Positions 27,079 to 39,747 of a stretch of DNA of 64,000 nucleotides are shown piece by piece. Position numbers and translations under genes: made by a program. Location: contig NC_073692.1 in the NCBI RefSeq assembly GCF_029784155.1, positions 433,853,228 through 433,917,227 of the forward strand. Direction: 5' to 3'. The notes under the pieces were generated by a model that did not search any database, had not been told where the DNA came from, and saw only the letters and a program-made list of their open reading frames with translations. Numbering within the stretch: position 1 is the stretch's first letter; each line of letters opens with the position of its first letter. Source of the stretch: Uranotaenia lowii. Taxonomy: Eukaryota > Arthropoda > Insecta > Diptera > Culicidae.

Positions 27079-30000
27079 GCTGTTGTTAGTTTAAGCCCCC
27101 AAGAATAATAGCTACGTCAGCCGTAGTTAAACGTCGTTAAAAAGATGAATATTCATCTCTCGGTCCATTCACAGCATTCAAAGACATCATTACGGAACAC
27201 TATTGTCATCCGGCGGCCGTCGGCGTCGTCGTCATCGTCATATGTGGCGCACCACCATTAGATCCCCGGAAAGTTGACTTGACAGCCACTCATCCAGCGG
27301 ATTTTAAAGGCCCCCCACTAATGTCGCTACCTCCTGCGACCCTCTTCCTTAAGCTGTTTAGCATTTAATCACCCACTTGGAATCTCTTGAGCTCCTCCTC
27401 CCATCTCACCTTTAGTTCTCCCCGTGTTTTTCCTTTTCTATATAAAGAAAGAAGAACAACATTTCCAAATATTGAGGAATCCATTCGTGTGAATCACCAC
27501 TGCTCTCACACATCTCGCCAGTCAACACGCGCGCACGCCGGCTCATCATGTCAACTCTACTCACGCCTGCCTGGACAGGTTCAGGGAACAACAACAACAG
27601 GTAGTCGACGCTGAGTGTCGTCTATTGACGGAAGGGTGAATGGAGGCCGGGTGCGGACTTAAGCCCCCAAGATTAATGAACCTCTAAATTACAATCAGTC
27701 CATACAGACAGACAGAGTTTTGGCGTTTGGTCGTCGACGACGAATCGGTTCTTCACTTTTGACCGATTCCGACGAGATTCAGCTGATGAGCAACTTTTGT
27801 CGTTGCGTTGCTTGCCCCGTTTGAGGGAGCTTGTTTCGTTTCCATAAACCTCTCATTAGTGGGAGCTTTTTTCGCCCTCCTTCCGCCACCCACTTCTTAG
27901 TTGCCATTCGTTGATTGTCAACCGGGGAACGATTTGAGCCGATGAACACGATTTTTTTCGGTTGTATTTTCGGCACAAGATCGAAACTACGAGAGAGGAA
28001 AAAATTTGGTGATTAAGACCAACTTGCTAAACGGAGATAAATGTGAGTCCCCCCACACTCCGCTCGGGTTTTTCGTCGAGTGGCGGCTCCCCAGAAGTGC
28101 TTTCCTCCGGTAAGAAGCTTAGATGTTTGATAAATAGGCACTTTGTTTCGTGTCTTCCAAACAAGAAAAGTCGAAGAAGGGCAGTTGTTGGGGCTAGGAG
28201 GGAGACAATTATTAAACGCGCAGTAATCTTGGCGACCATCTCGCCAAACTGCTGGGAAACCGAAAAATCCAAAAGCAACAGCCATATTCGTATTTGATAA
28301 TTATTTAATTTTTGTCCTCGTTCCCCCAGGAAACATGATAAAGCCGAATTATGGAAATAAATTATGGACCTCCGAAAAGTCGCTGGCCGGCCGCAATCGA
28401 CTGATAACCGAAACTGCACGATGAATGGTTATTCCGGTCGGGTCCTCAGAAAATGATTCCAGGTGATGGTGTGGCATTAATCCACCAGTTTATAACGGGG
28501 CCAAGGAATAGAGACCCAGAGTCGAGAGCTTTTGCAAATTTGCACACGCCCGAGATGTCACCCCATCATGGCCGAAAAGCAGAACCATTTCGATCCGGCT
28601 GGCTAACCTGGAACCAACCACGCATTCTACCTTTGCTGCTCCCCTAATGGCTCTAGTGTCGCGATACCAGCGTTGATGGCGCTCGCTGTTCGTGTATTTG
28701 CTCTGGCTGGGAACGAACCGAAAGTTACTTAACTGTTATCTTTGTAATGCCACGATTTTTACGAGTCGCTTTTTCGGCAGAAATTTTATGCCTTTCCCGC
28801 GCTTTTAAACCACCTTCACCCCGGAACGAAAGCAGTCACTCTCTAGGGTCACCGGGGGGAAGGAGAAAGAATGGCTTAGGTTGCGAGAGAAAGAGAACAA
28901 AAAACGAAAAATGGGATTAAATATTATTTTTTAATCCTGACAAATATTCCCGGTTGCCTTTTTGTGTCCGGCAATTCGAACCTAACGCAGCCTCAGCTTT
29001 ACCCCACAAAAAGTTAGACGATAGGGAGTGGAGTATTTTTGGAAAAATACTTTACTCAGCACTTGAGGCTGTTTTTGTTGTATGAAGTATACGTACAGAT
29101 AGAATGTTATCGTTATTATTTCCCTTACCTCCTACCACCCACCCTCTCAAGTTATCATGTGCCGTGTAGCAGACTGACGATGGCAGCATTAATTGAATTG
29201 TCAAATAAAGAAACCCACCCCTGCGCTACCTGAATTCCCCATCAAAATAGGTAACCGCTGCCTGGAGAGGAAAAGTGCACCTTAAAAAACGTTTCGTCTT
29301 TTCGTGTTTTCCGGGGGGGGGGGATAGGCCGATGAAGGACGATAAGCTTTGCGAAAGATAAATCAATAGCTACCGTTTCGAGAGGCATGGCCGGGAAACG
29401 TTTTGTGATAGGAAATAAACAACCGTAGGATAAGCTCAACGTTTTGGCAGCTATCGATACGGTTGACCAGAAAAGAAAAAAAAAATGCTTTCTGAAAGGC
29501 TTTTCATTTTAAGTTGGTTACATTACACTGTCTGACAGTTTTATTTCACATGTGGAACTTTAATCTCCGATAGGTGTATTCCATTCATTCATGTCATTAT
29601 GCGCACTCTCATGTTGTTGGGCAAAAACATAGTAGGCATTGGGTTAGTGATAAACACGCGTTTTTTTGCTCCGTGGTTTTATTTCGGAATTTGATTGTTT
29701 TGCTTGTGAAAAAATGATTAAAACAGTAATGATTACAAAATCAAATGTATCCGAGGAGTCATCGTCATTCAGTTCATATTGTGTCCTAGGTGTCAGAGTG
29801 TAATCTTAAAGCGCTGTTCCGTGTATAAGCAGAACGACAGAGCTCGGTTGCCATAAAGATCATGAACCCTTGCCAACGTACTGATGGTCACCAGTGGATA
29901 TAAATCTGCATCAGTGATGTGGACCAGAATCATCTGTGATGGCTGGACTCTGCAGGTTTTGTCCCCGAAGGAGAGAATAACAACTGTAATACTTGTAGGG

Positions 30001-33000
30001 AACTTGTTCCTCAGAATTTCTTCAAAAGTCGACTAAAAGTGACCAAATGCAGGCGAAGCCATTATTCAACAGAGTTATGCAAAATTTATTTTTTTTTCAG
30101 ATTTTTACTTTAATAATAAGTTTAGCAGAACATGCTTAATGAGCAATAGGAAAAGGCACCCGCTGAGTTCACTCGCATTCTCCACAGGATATCCGCACCC
30201 TGCTAGATCCATCCATTGGCTTTCGTCAAGCTTGGTCGTAATGGATAGGAGGACCCCCGAAAGATGGAACGATGACCGAGAAATCCGCAACCATTCCGTC
30301 TTGAACGATCAACGAAAATAACACCAACAAAGAGACAACGAAACAAAATGATCCGAAATTCATGTTCCGCTAAACGACGTACAAGCTCATCATCCATCGA
30401 CGGACGGCGGCCAATCCAAAGTGATAAACAACCGTCTAATTAAAATGCAAATGAGTTGTCTTCACTAATGAGATACAATATAGTAAAGTTTGGTCCTCGT
30501 TGCCGTTGTTGGGCTTTTGTTTTGGTTACCTGTCCAAGAGCCAGTTGTAAGAAAGTCCTCGAACGAAATTCAACCAATTCGGACCAAGAGAAATATACAA
30601 CCTAATCGATTGGACGTTTTGTTGATTTTTTTCTTATTCAATAATCTTTTGACTGAAGTCCTCAATTGAGCTTGGGGTTGAGTTGGTTTTGGATGGAAAA
30701 TTGATATTTTACACCGAGATGGTGCGAGCTTGATATCGGCCGCCCGAAACGGTGTGACATTTACGAGCATTGGCCATGGAATCGTAACACGAAATTCGAT
30801 AGCCCTACGTTATAAGATCGGTTGTTGTTAGGGAGGTCGGCTTGTCCCAACTTCTGTTCCCGGAAGGTCATTAGCAGCAAAGGGTTGCAGAAGCCTCTGG
30901 ACAAGTGAGATGTGAGCCCCGTGATAAAAGCTGTGAGGTGCCATAACTGACTGAATCGTCAGTTAGTTTTGACGGGGCACTGGTGCTGTTTATTGGGCTC
31001 ATTTGGAGTGGCAGTTTGGCTTTCGAATTAATTCCGGACCAGTCGTCGTCATCGACGACGTCGCCGAACACCGGTCATTACCCTCGAGATGTCTGGCTGG
31101 AATGTTTGGCCGGTCACGAGCTAACACGACGACGACTTTGAACCCGATTCAAGGACTGGGGGGTCTTCAAGTGTTCGGCTTTTTTTTCCTATCTGTTTAT
31201 TTTTCCAAATATGACAGTCCAAACGAATCAATCATCTGTAATCAGATTATGGAGCCCGGAATCTGATTTCATCCCGCCCTCCACGTATGAACGCTTCGGA
31301 GTCCCACGGAATTGGAGGGACATAAGTGGGGGGGTTCCCATATGATTCGATGACCAGACATCGCCGGTTCACGCAATTCATACGCTATCATAATGATGTA
31401 TGTGTTTGTACGTCATTGTTGATGGATGATGGACCCGCAAAACACATTCGAATATGTGTGCTATTCCGGGAACGCCAGTTGGGGATGCGTGAATCGTAGA
31501 TGGAATGAGAGAGGACATTCCACCGGCAACGACGGAACAAATAATATTAGTGTCACGAGAGCGCTCGCCAAATTGTTGATAGCCATCAAATGGGGTATGA
31601 AATAAAGCTGCGCTCAAAATATGGGAGCGGCAATATTTTGGAGCTGTAGTAGAGCTAAGCGGATATTCTACTCAACGGTGTGTCAAAACATGGCCACGGT
31701 TAGCAAATTGAAATTTGATTGTTCGAATTTGGAGGCGTTAGTGCTCGATTGACCGATTGATACCATATGCGATTCGGTTACTGCTTAAAGTCGGAAACTC
31801 GTTGAAATGTTATAATTTTATATTTACGCAAAATTTTTCGCTTTAAGATCCAGCGCCCACTTCCATAAGCAGCTTAGGTAGACATTAAACAGAGAGCGGC
31901 TAAACACACCATAAACCAGCTTAAAGCATGCGAATTTCTGTAAGTCACTAGGACACATTTTCCACCCGAATCCAGCCCACACCTGTGTACTCGTTTTATT
32001 TCTTCATTTCCTCAACGGGCCTCTTCCTGACCAAGATACAGATTTTCAAGACAGCATCCCACCGCTGAATTCCGCCCCGTAATAAAATCATATCGTCATG
32101 GAAGTGTAGTGAAAAAGAACGAGAGAAAAAAAAATGGGAAGATTAGCAAAAGGCAAAGATGTATATGGCTCGGGAGATGCTGGAGGAAACCCAAAAGCTT
32201 GTCATAATATAATTCTTAAGCTTAATGGGACACACATAACGTTAATGGAGCCTCGTTAAAGGCTTTTATTTTAGGCGTGCTTTTTTCGTTCTTTCTCTTG
32301 TTTTTTTTTCGCCTCTCACACATTGTAATGGGGTAATGTCTCTCGCGCCCACCAATGTCACCTTCAAAAATCTCATGTGATGAACTCCCAACATACAGAA
32401 TCCGTTCGGCTTGTTCCATCTACCAATGGGCATAGTATTATTTCCTTTTGGCCCAATGTAATCATCATTAAAGGACTCGGAATCACGCGCTTTGGGAATT
32501 CAATTGACCAACACCAATGGACGGTAGTCAATAATGGCATTCCAGGCGCGCGGTCATCAACCGAATCCATTTTCCGAGCATAATGGTTCGGATCGTTCGG
32601 ATTTATCCGGAATCCCGCACAACAAAACGCGCGATAATTAGAGACGCCTATTGATGCCTATTATTTTTTAGGACAAATCTTCCCCGTCGCTGATGACGGA
32701 CGCGGCCAGCCTAATAACCATCTATTTCTCCACCGACATTAATTATTTACAGGCGTGGGGAAAGCAGACTTCCAATAGGACCGCCTCGCGATAGTAAAAA
32801 ATATTTGCAAAACCGCTCGTTTGTTGTTTTGGCCAATCAGATTAAGGTGAAGAAAGCATTGTTTCTTCACGCCGGAGACATAACTCAAACGATGACAGCC
32901 AAGTGGCGACATATTTGGAGCAGAGAGACCTATCTTCCGGATTTGGTGGCTCGAACAACCCACGACGAGTGAAACAATAGGCGGAGAGGCCCGACCAAGC

Positions 33001-34560
33001 AAATGGTAAATCGCGGTAGTCGACGACTACGACAAAAAGAAACAATAAAAAGATAAATAACTTCATAATAAATCTTCCGAAAAAGCATTCCAGTGTTGAT
33101 AGATATTCACATTTAAAGGTTGTTTCACTTTTTTTTGTCTTCCAACGGTGGTGGTTGTGGATTAGCCGGACCCCGGCGGATGATTATTATCGTCATAGTC
33201 GTAAAAACCGGGGCGACGGCCACGAGCCCCGATAGACAAGATTCCTGGGAGGTTCAACAGCACGTTTCAATACATTTTTGTGCACCATCATCATCTGTGT
33301 CTGTCTGTATGTATGAATCGGACTACGACGACGACTCTGCAGCTGCGACAAGATTTGACAAAAATGTTGACGATTATGGGCCCGAGCATCAAGCGCCATC
33401 AAAACCAGGGAAAAAAATATATCGACTTTGAGGTGATGAGAATGGATCAAGCTAATCCGAAGGAGGGGGACACCCTGTTTCGATTCCCAACAACAACAGT
33501 GGGCCCTAATGCAGTTGCCGATTGAAGGCGAAGAAGGTGGACAAAACGGTAAAGTACTATAAAACAAAGTTTTGGGGTCCTCTCGTGAACGGCGAATATA
33601 AAAGTGGATTTTATGATTATTGTTTCACTTCATTTTCCGGAGGTATGGGTTTCGCGTTTTTTTTTCCTTCAACCGAAACTCATCACAGCAGCGGACGTCT
33701 CTTGCCGTGGTTAAAAGTTTTGTTTCGGGATTCGGGACCAGTACGTGCGCAAAGCGATCCCAATTGCTGCAGTCGTGCATGTCAATTAGCCTCCCAGGGT
33801 GCGAGAGATAGACAGGGAATCAAAGACCGAGAGACAGAGGGAGAAGTCGCGCGCCTCAATGGAAAAAATGGTACGTGATGTTCGATGGGCCGTTCATTGT
33901 TGAATCACCAACGTTTGTATACCTACACAGGTAAATTGTCCGGACATTTGTCGGTAATTTAAATCGACGATAAACATTAACTGCTGTTGGCTGTTTTCTT
34001 TTGTCCCATCCCCCCAATTAGAATCACGGAAATATGTTTTTTTTCCGTGGAGGGGAGAGGTGTTGGCAATTGTAATTGTTAGTTAACGAATGAATCGGAG
34101 GAACGTTCACTGTTGGTTGGAATCACTCTTGAAAGCTTAAGTCCACGGATCACGTTTTCTGAACTTTTGAGACTTGAAACTCGGCTAGAAAACGTCGTGT
34201 TACTTTTTAAGGGCAGAGATTTTGGTATCGAACTTGCAACAGGGAAGCGAACATAAACAATTACTGTTCCTTTTGTTGATAATTTGATTTTTTTAAGCAT
34301 TTGAATTAAGAATTAACAAAGTAAAAAATATGAAGAGGTAGAGTGGTCCACCAACAAAAAAACTTCAGTTTCAAAACCTTGAAGACTATTTATCCTTGGG
34401 CATGCCATATTTTAAGATTTTTTCGTAATTGACTCACAACTCGATTCAAATCATGTTTGTTTATCCATTTGAAATATTTGTTGACTTTTAAGTTGGTTAG
34501 TCCATTTACATTTCACTTAAAAATAAGAACAAAATAAAAAAAAAACGAAATTTGAGTAAC
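27079..34560. other. Unique non-coding sequence
   Basis: No gene, RNA gene or element could be supported. The stretch is mixed-composition unique DNA with homopolymer patches and trinucleotide-rich words (CGTCGT, CATCAT). One copy of the GC-rich word GACGGGGCACTGG is at 30971-30983. Open frames of up to 130 residues overlap one another on opposite strands and show no domain. Confidence 0.45.
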
Positions 34561-34720
34561 AATGACAAAATAACATAAAACTGACACAAATATGATTCAA
34601 AAGTTTCATAAAACGGCAGTAATGTCCAAAATATTACATAACACTAGCATGAAAATGACACAAACATGACACTAAAAGGGCACGCAAACGACAAAAATAC
34701 GACACGAAAATGATCAAAAG
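34561..34720. repeat. Decayed ATGACAAAA-type short repeats
   Basis: Irregular copies of words such as AATGACAAAA, CTGACACAAA, ATGACACAAA and ACGACAAAAAT follow one another. They resemble diverged units of the large 9-bp array at 51472-53057. The array stops at 34721, where the motif AGGGTGGCTACT begins. Confidence 0.5.
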
Positions 34721-35949
34721 CAGGGTGGCTACTCAATTTTAATTTTTGATTTCCCACATTTTTCCCGCATGATCTTAAGAAATGATCTTAAGAAAATGAT
34801 CCAGGAAAGTCCCAGGGAGAGACCAAAAAACAGCTGGAAATCAACAATTTGACAAAATTTTTATATGATGAATCAAGGAATGAATAGAGGATGAAACAGT
34901 GAGCTAAAATTTTAATAAAAGTGAAGATGATAGGTTTCATAAAGTTAAGGAATGTGAGAGGTTTTATCAAGCGCAATTCGAAATACCAAAAAGTGGAAGT
35001 TATGAAAAAAGATAAATTTTTCTGACTGGTTCGTCTAGCTGACTAATAAACAGACCTGACTCAACTTCTATATGGTAAAAAAGCGGTCCACCATTAGAAT
35101 AAACATAGATCGTGCTTAAAATATTTTGACCACTAAAGTGGAAAGATTTTGAAAAATTTCATTATGGACAGCAAAACGAACTCTTAAGATTTTCAGCCAA
35201 AAGCTTTCGTTGACAAGTGAAGACGACAAGTCTAAACGTTATAAAAAATAGCCTTGATTAAGGAAAAGGGTGATTCATAGTATATCTACATTAAAGATGG
35301 CGCGAGTTAAGCCCAAAAATTAAAGTCGAAAATCTTCTTCATTGAACGCTATTTCGAAAATAAAAACATAACAAAACAAAACAACAATTTGCGGATGTAA
35401 ACATTAAATTACAAAACAGCTTCGCTGAAAATTTTATAAATTTCCATACATGCATTCAAAGCTATTCACAAAACAAAGTGTTGCACTTTTTTTTGAGTAC
35501 CCTAATATTGAAAAATATGCAATCCTCTAATTGAAACAAATCAAACCTATCTGAATCTTTTGGAAGTTAATTTAGGTTACAAATTCAATACTTTTCGTAA
35601 ATTAAACCATACAAGCACAATGATACCAAAAGTTTCATTGCTTCCTCCTTAACATTTCATCGGAAAATGTTTCCTGACATTCTATTTTGTACCGAAGGAC
35701 AAATATATGCATATAAAAAAATCACTTAAAGTTCAAAATGTTGTATTCTAACATAAATTCGAGTTTTCGAGGTAAAAACCAAAACTCAATGTAACTATGC
35801 CACGCATTTACTGTAATTTTTTTTTCGTTTTCCGGAAATTTTTTCTCTATCCGTTATCGTAAAATGTGTCATAGTTCCAAATCAGTTGGCCCTTCGTTTG
35901 ACAATATAGTAAATAAGTGCAAGAGAACCTTTTTTTCAATTTTCTGTAG

Positions 35950-35971
35950 AGTACACTACGTTTCACGATTA
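35950..35971. repeat. 22-bp direct repeat, copy 1
   Basis: A 22-base word beginning AGTACACTACGTTTCACGAT is repeated exactly at 37144-37165, in the same orientation. An exact 22-base match within 64 kb is unlikely by chance. Confidence 0.8.
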
Positions 35972-37143
35972 GAGAGTAGGCCTGGACTTGTTTCGAACGC
36001 ACGTGTCTTTTCTGCGCTGATTATAAATTTCGTAAAATCATGTTTTTCAAGTGAAAATGAAAGTTATTGAACGAAACACAATTTTTAGAATAATCGGGAA
36101 AGGATAGTAATAGTTGTGCTTGTCAATACTACCGGGAAAAGATATTAAGTTGCGTTGTCAACTCCTCTGAAATGAAGGTTCCGTCAATGTTTTTTTTAAT
36201 TTGTATGTTTCAATGCAAAAATAATTGAGAACGGTTGCGGAAATGAAAGTTCTTTCAAATGCATAGGAACTGCAGTAATGTGGAATTAGTGAAAACAAGT
36301 TTTCCCCCCAGTATGGTTGGGTTATAAAGGCTATACTTAAAAGCCGAAAGAAGTAGATCCGGAAATGCGGCTGTGAAGAAAAGTCAGCCAACCTGGCGTA
36401 TGGATTACTGCCAAGAGCTGTCCCTGTTTTCACGGGTAAAAATGTGACTAGATGTGAAGAGAATGTTGTTGTTTAAAATGTGATATTTTTGAAAAGATTG
36501 CTGCAGAGAAAGTAATATCAGTGGTTGTTTAGAAAAAAGTGATGGCCATGTCATGCTGGTGTGGAAAAATAATTGGGTTGGGTTCGAGCGATCGACATAG
36601 CAATTTCGGCATGCTGCGACCAGAAAAATTCTTAGCACTGATTTCTGGGCCATTTGATAATTCGTACTATAAAGATAAATATCTTTTCATTACACAAATT
36701 CTAGTATCCTTTCCAAATGGTACGAGGTAAGATGTTAGAAACGTGTAACTATTTTATTTATAATATTCAATTTTCAAAATAGCTTAACTCTACAAGGGGA
36801 TTGGTGGAAGGGATTGGACAGTGCATCGAGTGATCTGAAAACTGATATACAATGGATTGTGGAATCAAGCCAGCCGGAGTATCTCGGCAAATTTTGAATC
36901 TCCAGAAGGATACTTGGAAACCTTTTCAGAATTCTTTATTTGTTTTGAACAGTTGGAAGGGAGTAAGATGAATCAAACTTGTCCCAAGCCAGTGGTAACG
37001 GATCCCTTGATGGTGCTGCAATTATTGTTGATGAGTTAAGCATGAGCAATATTTGAATGTGCGATCGAGACGTCCCGTACCGACTCGTGTCCAAAGACCT
37101 ATCAGCCACTGGTGGGTTCAACTACATGCATACATACATACAC

Positions 37144-37165
37144 AGTACACTACGTTTCACGATTA
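37144..37165. repeat. 22-bp direct repeat, copy 2
   Basis: Exact second copy of the word at 35950-35971. It lies just upstream of the CCCGAC-rich stretch that runs to 37313. Confidence 0.8.
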
Positions 37166-37313
37166 TTCAGTTATTCTGGAGCATTCCGAGGCACTGAAAT
37201 ATACACACTGCTCAACTTAGAAAATTCCCGATTTATGGAAAGAATTCCCGACTTTTCCCAATCAATTTTAAATCCCGACTTTTTCCCGACTTTCCCGAAT
37301 CAGTGGCCATTCT

Positions 37314-37916
37314 ACAAAATGACTGTAAAAACTCAAAAACCAAAAAGACCATAATCATCTAAATGAACAATATGATCAATGTGGAAAATGACAAAATTAT
37401 TAAAATGATAAAATTATCGTTACTTATCGAAAGAATTTGTTCAGGGTAGCAATACAAATACCACACTTCATTCACCAATTGAGCTGAAATGTGATCTTTT
37501 TTGGTACCTTTGATGGAAAATATGCGATTTTTTTTAAATAAAAGTAATGCTTATATCCAAAGCGAGCATTCATAAGATTCAATCAATTTTTTTTTTCTTC
37601 TAAATAGGGTGTCTGCATAGCACATTAAAGACCGCGTAGGAATCCAAGCCGTTTAACAACAAAATGCGAAATACTTTATCTAAGGAATAATTCCATAGAA
37701 AAAAGTTCCATTATTAGATGTATAACATTTGATTTATGCTTTGTAGTAGAGGATACAAGCGAAAAAACGAGAGTATTTGGTCCGCAATGTGTTAAGAAAA
37801 ACATCAAATGAACAACTAATCGAAGCAGGCTGAGGAATTACTTAATAAGCAAGCCATGCCTACCACGATGCCTTCACGTAGTATATTTTCGATTGCTGCG
37901 ATTTTTTCCACAACAT
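37314..37916. other. AT-rich sequence with decayed ATGACAAAA-like words
   Basis: 37314-37420 holds irregular words such as AAATGACTGTAAAA, AAATGACAAAATT and AAATGATAAAATT, resembling decayed units of the 9-bp minisatellite. The remainder up to the transposon is AT-rich, with nothing I recognise. Confidence 0.45.
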
Positions 37917-38079
37917 TAAGTCTGCTTCATTTAATATTGGAACAAATTCTTTTGCTCATTGTGGCGCTCCTAGTGGACGGATTTGGAAACTTTTTTCACC
38001 CACGTGTCGGGAAATTCATTACCTTTCACCATGTATTTATGTCATAACACCAAACGATAGCATTTTGTAAACAACCGCC

Positions 38080-38249
38080 ATGGAAGCCGAACGGAGAGAT
38101 CAAATTGTGCACAGTTTTCTTGAAAATCCATTGTTGTCGGCATCGAAGCTAGCTAAACAGCTTAAAATGCCCAGAAATACCGTATGGCGTGTTATCAAGC
38201 AGTACAAGGAAACATTGACGACGGCTCGGAAGCCGCATTCGAAGCGTCG
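38080..38249 (+). pseudogene. ITmD37E transposase, 5' part (split by insertion)
   Basis: This is the N-terminal part of the DD37E transposase, which binds the element's ends and moves it by cut-and-paste in the nucleus. Translation from the ATG at 38080 gives about 56 residues. They include a helix-turn-helix resembling that of paired-type and Tc1-type transposases (LSASKLAKQLKMPRNTVWRVIKQYKE). The frame then enters the foldback element and stops at 38271. The remaining codons continue at 39748. The two parts sum to 1011 bases, an exact multiple of three, so the insertion is the only visible lesion. The start is chosen because it is the first ATG after the left terminus and gives about 336 residues in total, normal for this family. 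Confidence 0.85.
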
Positions 38250-39742
38250 CACACAGGGGAAAACGATGTGAAAAGGTGATTAAAATTGTTTACGCCAAAA
38301 CGGAGCGTTTTAGACCCATAGTGTCTTCGGGACATTTTACCTACATTTAAAGCACTTTAAAATGAGCCTTTAATAAAAATGATTAAATCACCTAGCAGTG
38401 AGATAGAAAAATTATTTTTTGTATTTTTCATTTTAGAGCACTTATGTCTTTGGCAAGTTTTTAGATTGTAAAAAATGTAGCAATTTTGTTGAAGACGTCA
38501 ACATCGTAGACGCCAACCCAAAAAAATTAGAAGGGTTCAAAATAAAAAAATATTTTTTTATCAAAATTTTCAGTATTTTAACGGTATCTTTTTAGGCCGA
38601 GCTTATTCAAGCAAGATACGTTTGAAAGAGTTTTGAGTCACTTAAAATTGAACAGTTTTGTGGAACACACTTAATAAAAATATTCAGACTGAAACGAGTT
38701 AGATCCGAAAAACTAAGAAAAAATAGCTGTTTTCGAACACCTGTATCTTTCTAGTTCGGTTGAGTTCGGTTCATTGGTTGCATTGGAATTATGCAGGTTT
38801 CAACTTTGTAAAAACATGGAGTTTACAATGTTAAGTCGTTTATTTTGTAGCTTTATAAAGTCGTTAAAGTTAGCTATTTTCAAGAAATCTAGAAAAATTG
38901 TTTTTGCATTTAAAATTAGCTAACCGAAAAACGAACTCGTCAAGTCTATTGTATTCTAAGCGAAAAGATAGACGATAATGTTTTTCAATAGAGGCTCTAA
39001 AATGTCATACGCAAGCGAGAGAATGATTTGGCTAAAGTTTTACCAAAATAAAAACGGTTGCTAATTGTCAGTTTAAACAAACTTGGAATTCGTCCTGTAG
39101 ATTCCTTGAAAATAGCTAGCTTTAATCATTTATAAAACAACAAAATAAACAACTTAACATTGTAAACTCCATGTTTTTACAAAGTTGAAACCTGCCTGAT
39201 TCCAATGCAACCAAAAAATGAACCGAACTCAACCGAACTAGAAAGATACAGGTATTCGAAAACAGCTATTTTTTCTTAGTTTTTCGGATCTAACTCGTTT
39301 CAGTCTGAATATTTTTATTAAGTTTGTTCCACAAAACTGTTCGATTTTAAGTGACTCAAAACTCTTTCAAACATATCTTGCTTGAAAAAGCTCGGCCTGA
39401 AAAGATATCGTTAAAATACTGAAAATTTTGATAAAAAAATATTTTTTTATTTTGAATCATTCTAACTTTTTTGGGTTGGCTTCTACGATGTTGACGTCTT
39501 CAACAAAATTGCTACATTTTTTACAATCTAAAAACTTGCCAAAGACATAAGTGCTCTAAAATGAAAAATACAAAAAATAATTTTTCTATCTCACTGCTAG
39601 GTGATTAAATCATTTTTATTAAAGGCTCATTTTAAAGTGCTTTAAATGTAGGTAAAATGTCCCGAAGACACTATGGGTCTAAAACGCTCCGTTTTGGCGT
39701 AAACAATTTTGATCACCTTTTTATATCGTTTTCCCCTGTGTG
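38250..39742. mobile_element. 1.5-kb foldback element inserted in the transposase gene
   Basis: Two inverted arms of about 641 bp (38250-38890) and 643 bp (39100-39742) surround a 209-bp loop. Near the ends the arms differ at only about 3 of 58 positions. Both termini read CACACAGGGGAAAACGAT inward. The 5-bp sequence CGTCG is duplicated outside (38245-38249 and 39743-39747), and it interrupts the ITmD37E transposase gene. No transposase is encoded, so the element is non-autonomous. A CAC-leading terminus with a 5-bp CGNCG-like target duplication resembles the Transib superfamily; that assignment is inference. An alternative boundary, with termini starting CGCACAC, is possible because those two bases also pair. 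Confidence 0.85.
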
Positions 39743-39747
39743 CGTCG

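Larger units (their letters stand above)
34721..37313. other. AT-rich stretch bounded by inverted AGGGTGGCYACT-like termini (possible element)
   Basis: The left boundary reads AGGGTGGCTACTCA. The reverse complement of the right boundary, near 37302-37313, reads AGAATGGCCACTGA, a 10/14 match. Just inside both boundaries are TTCCC-rich words; on the right they form a short run of CCCGACTTTTTCCCGAC. Outside both boundaries lie decayed ATGACAAAA-like repeats. This could be one old 2.6-kb element inserted into a minisatellite, or two unrelated repeat fragments. No transposase remains are visible inside, and no clean target duplication is evident. Confidence 0.3.
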
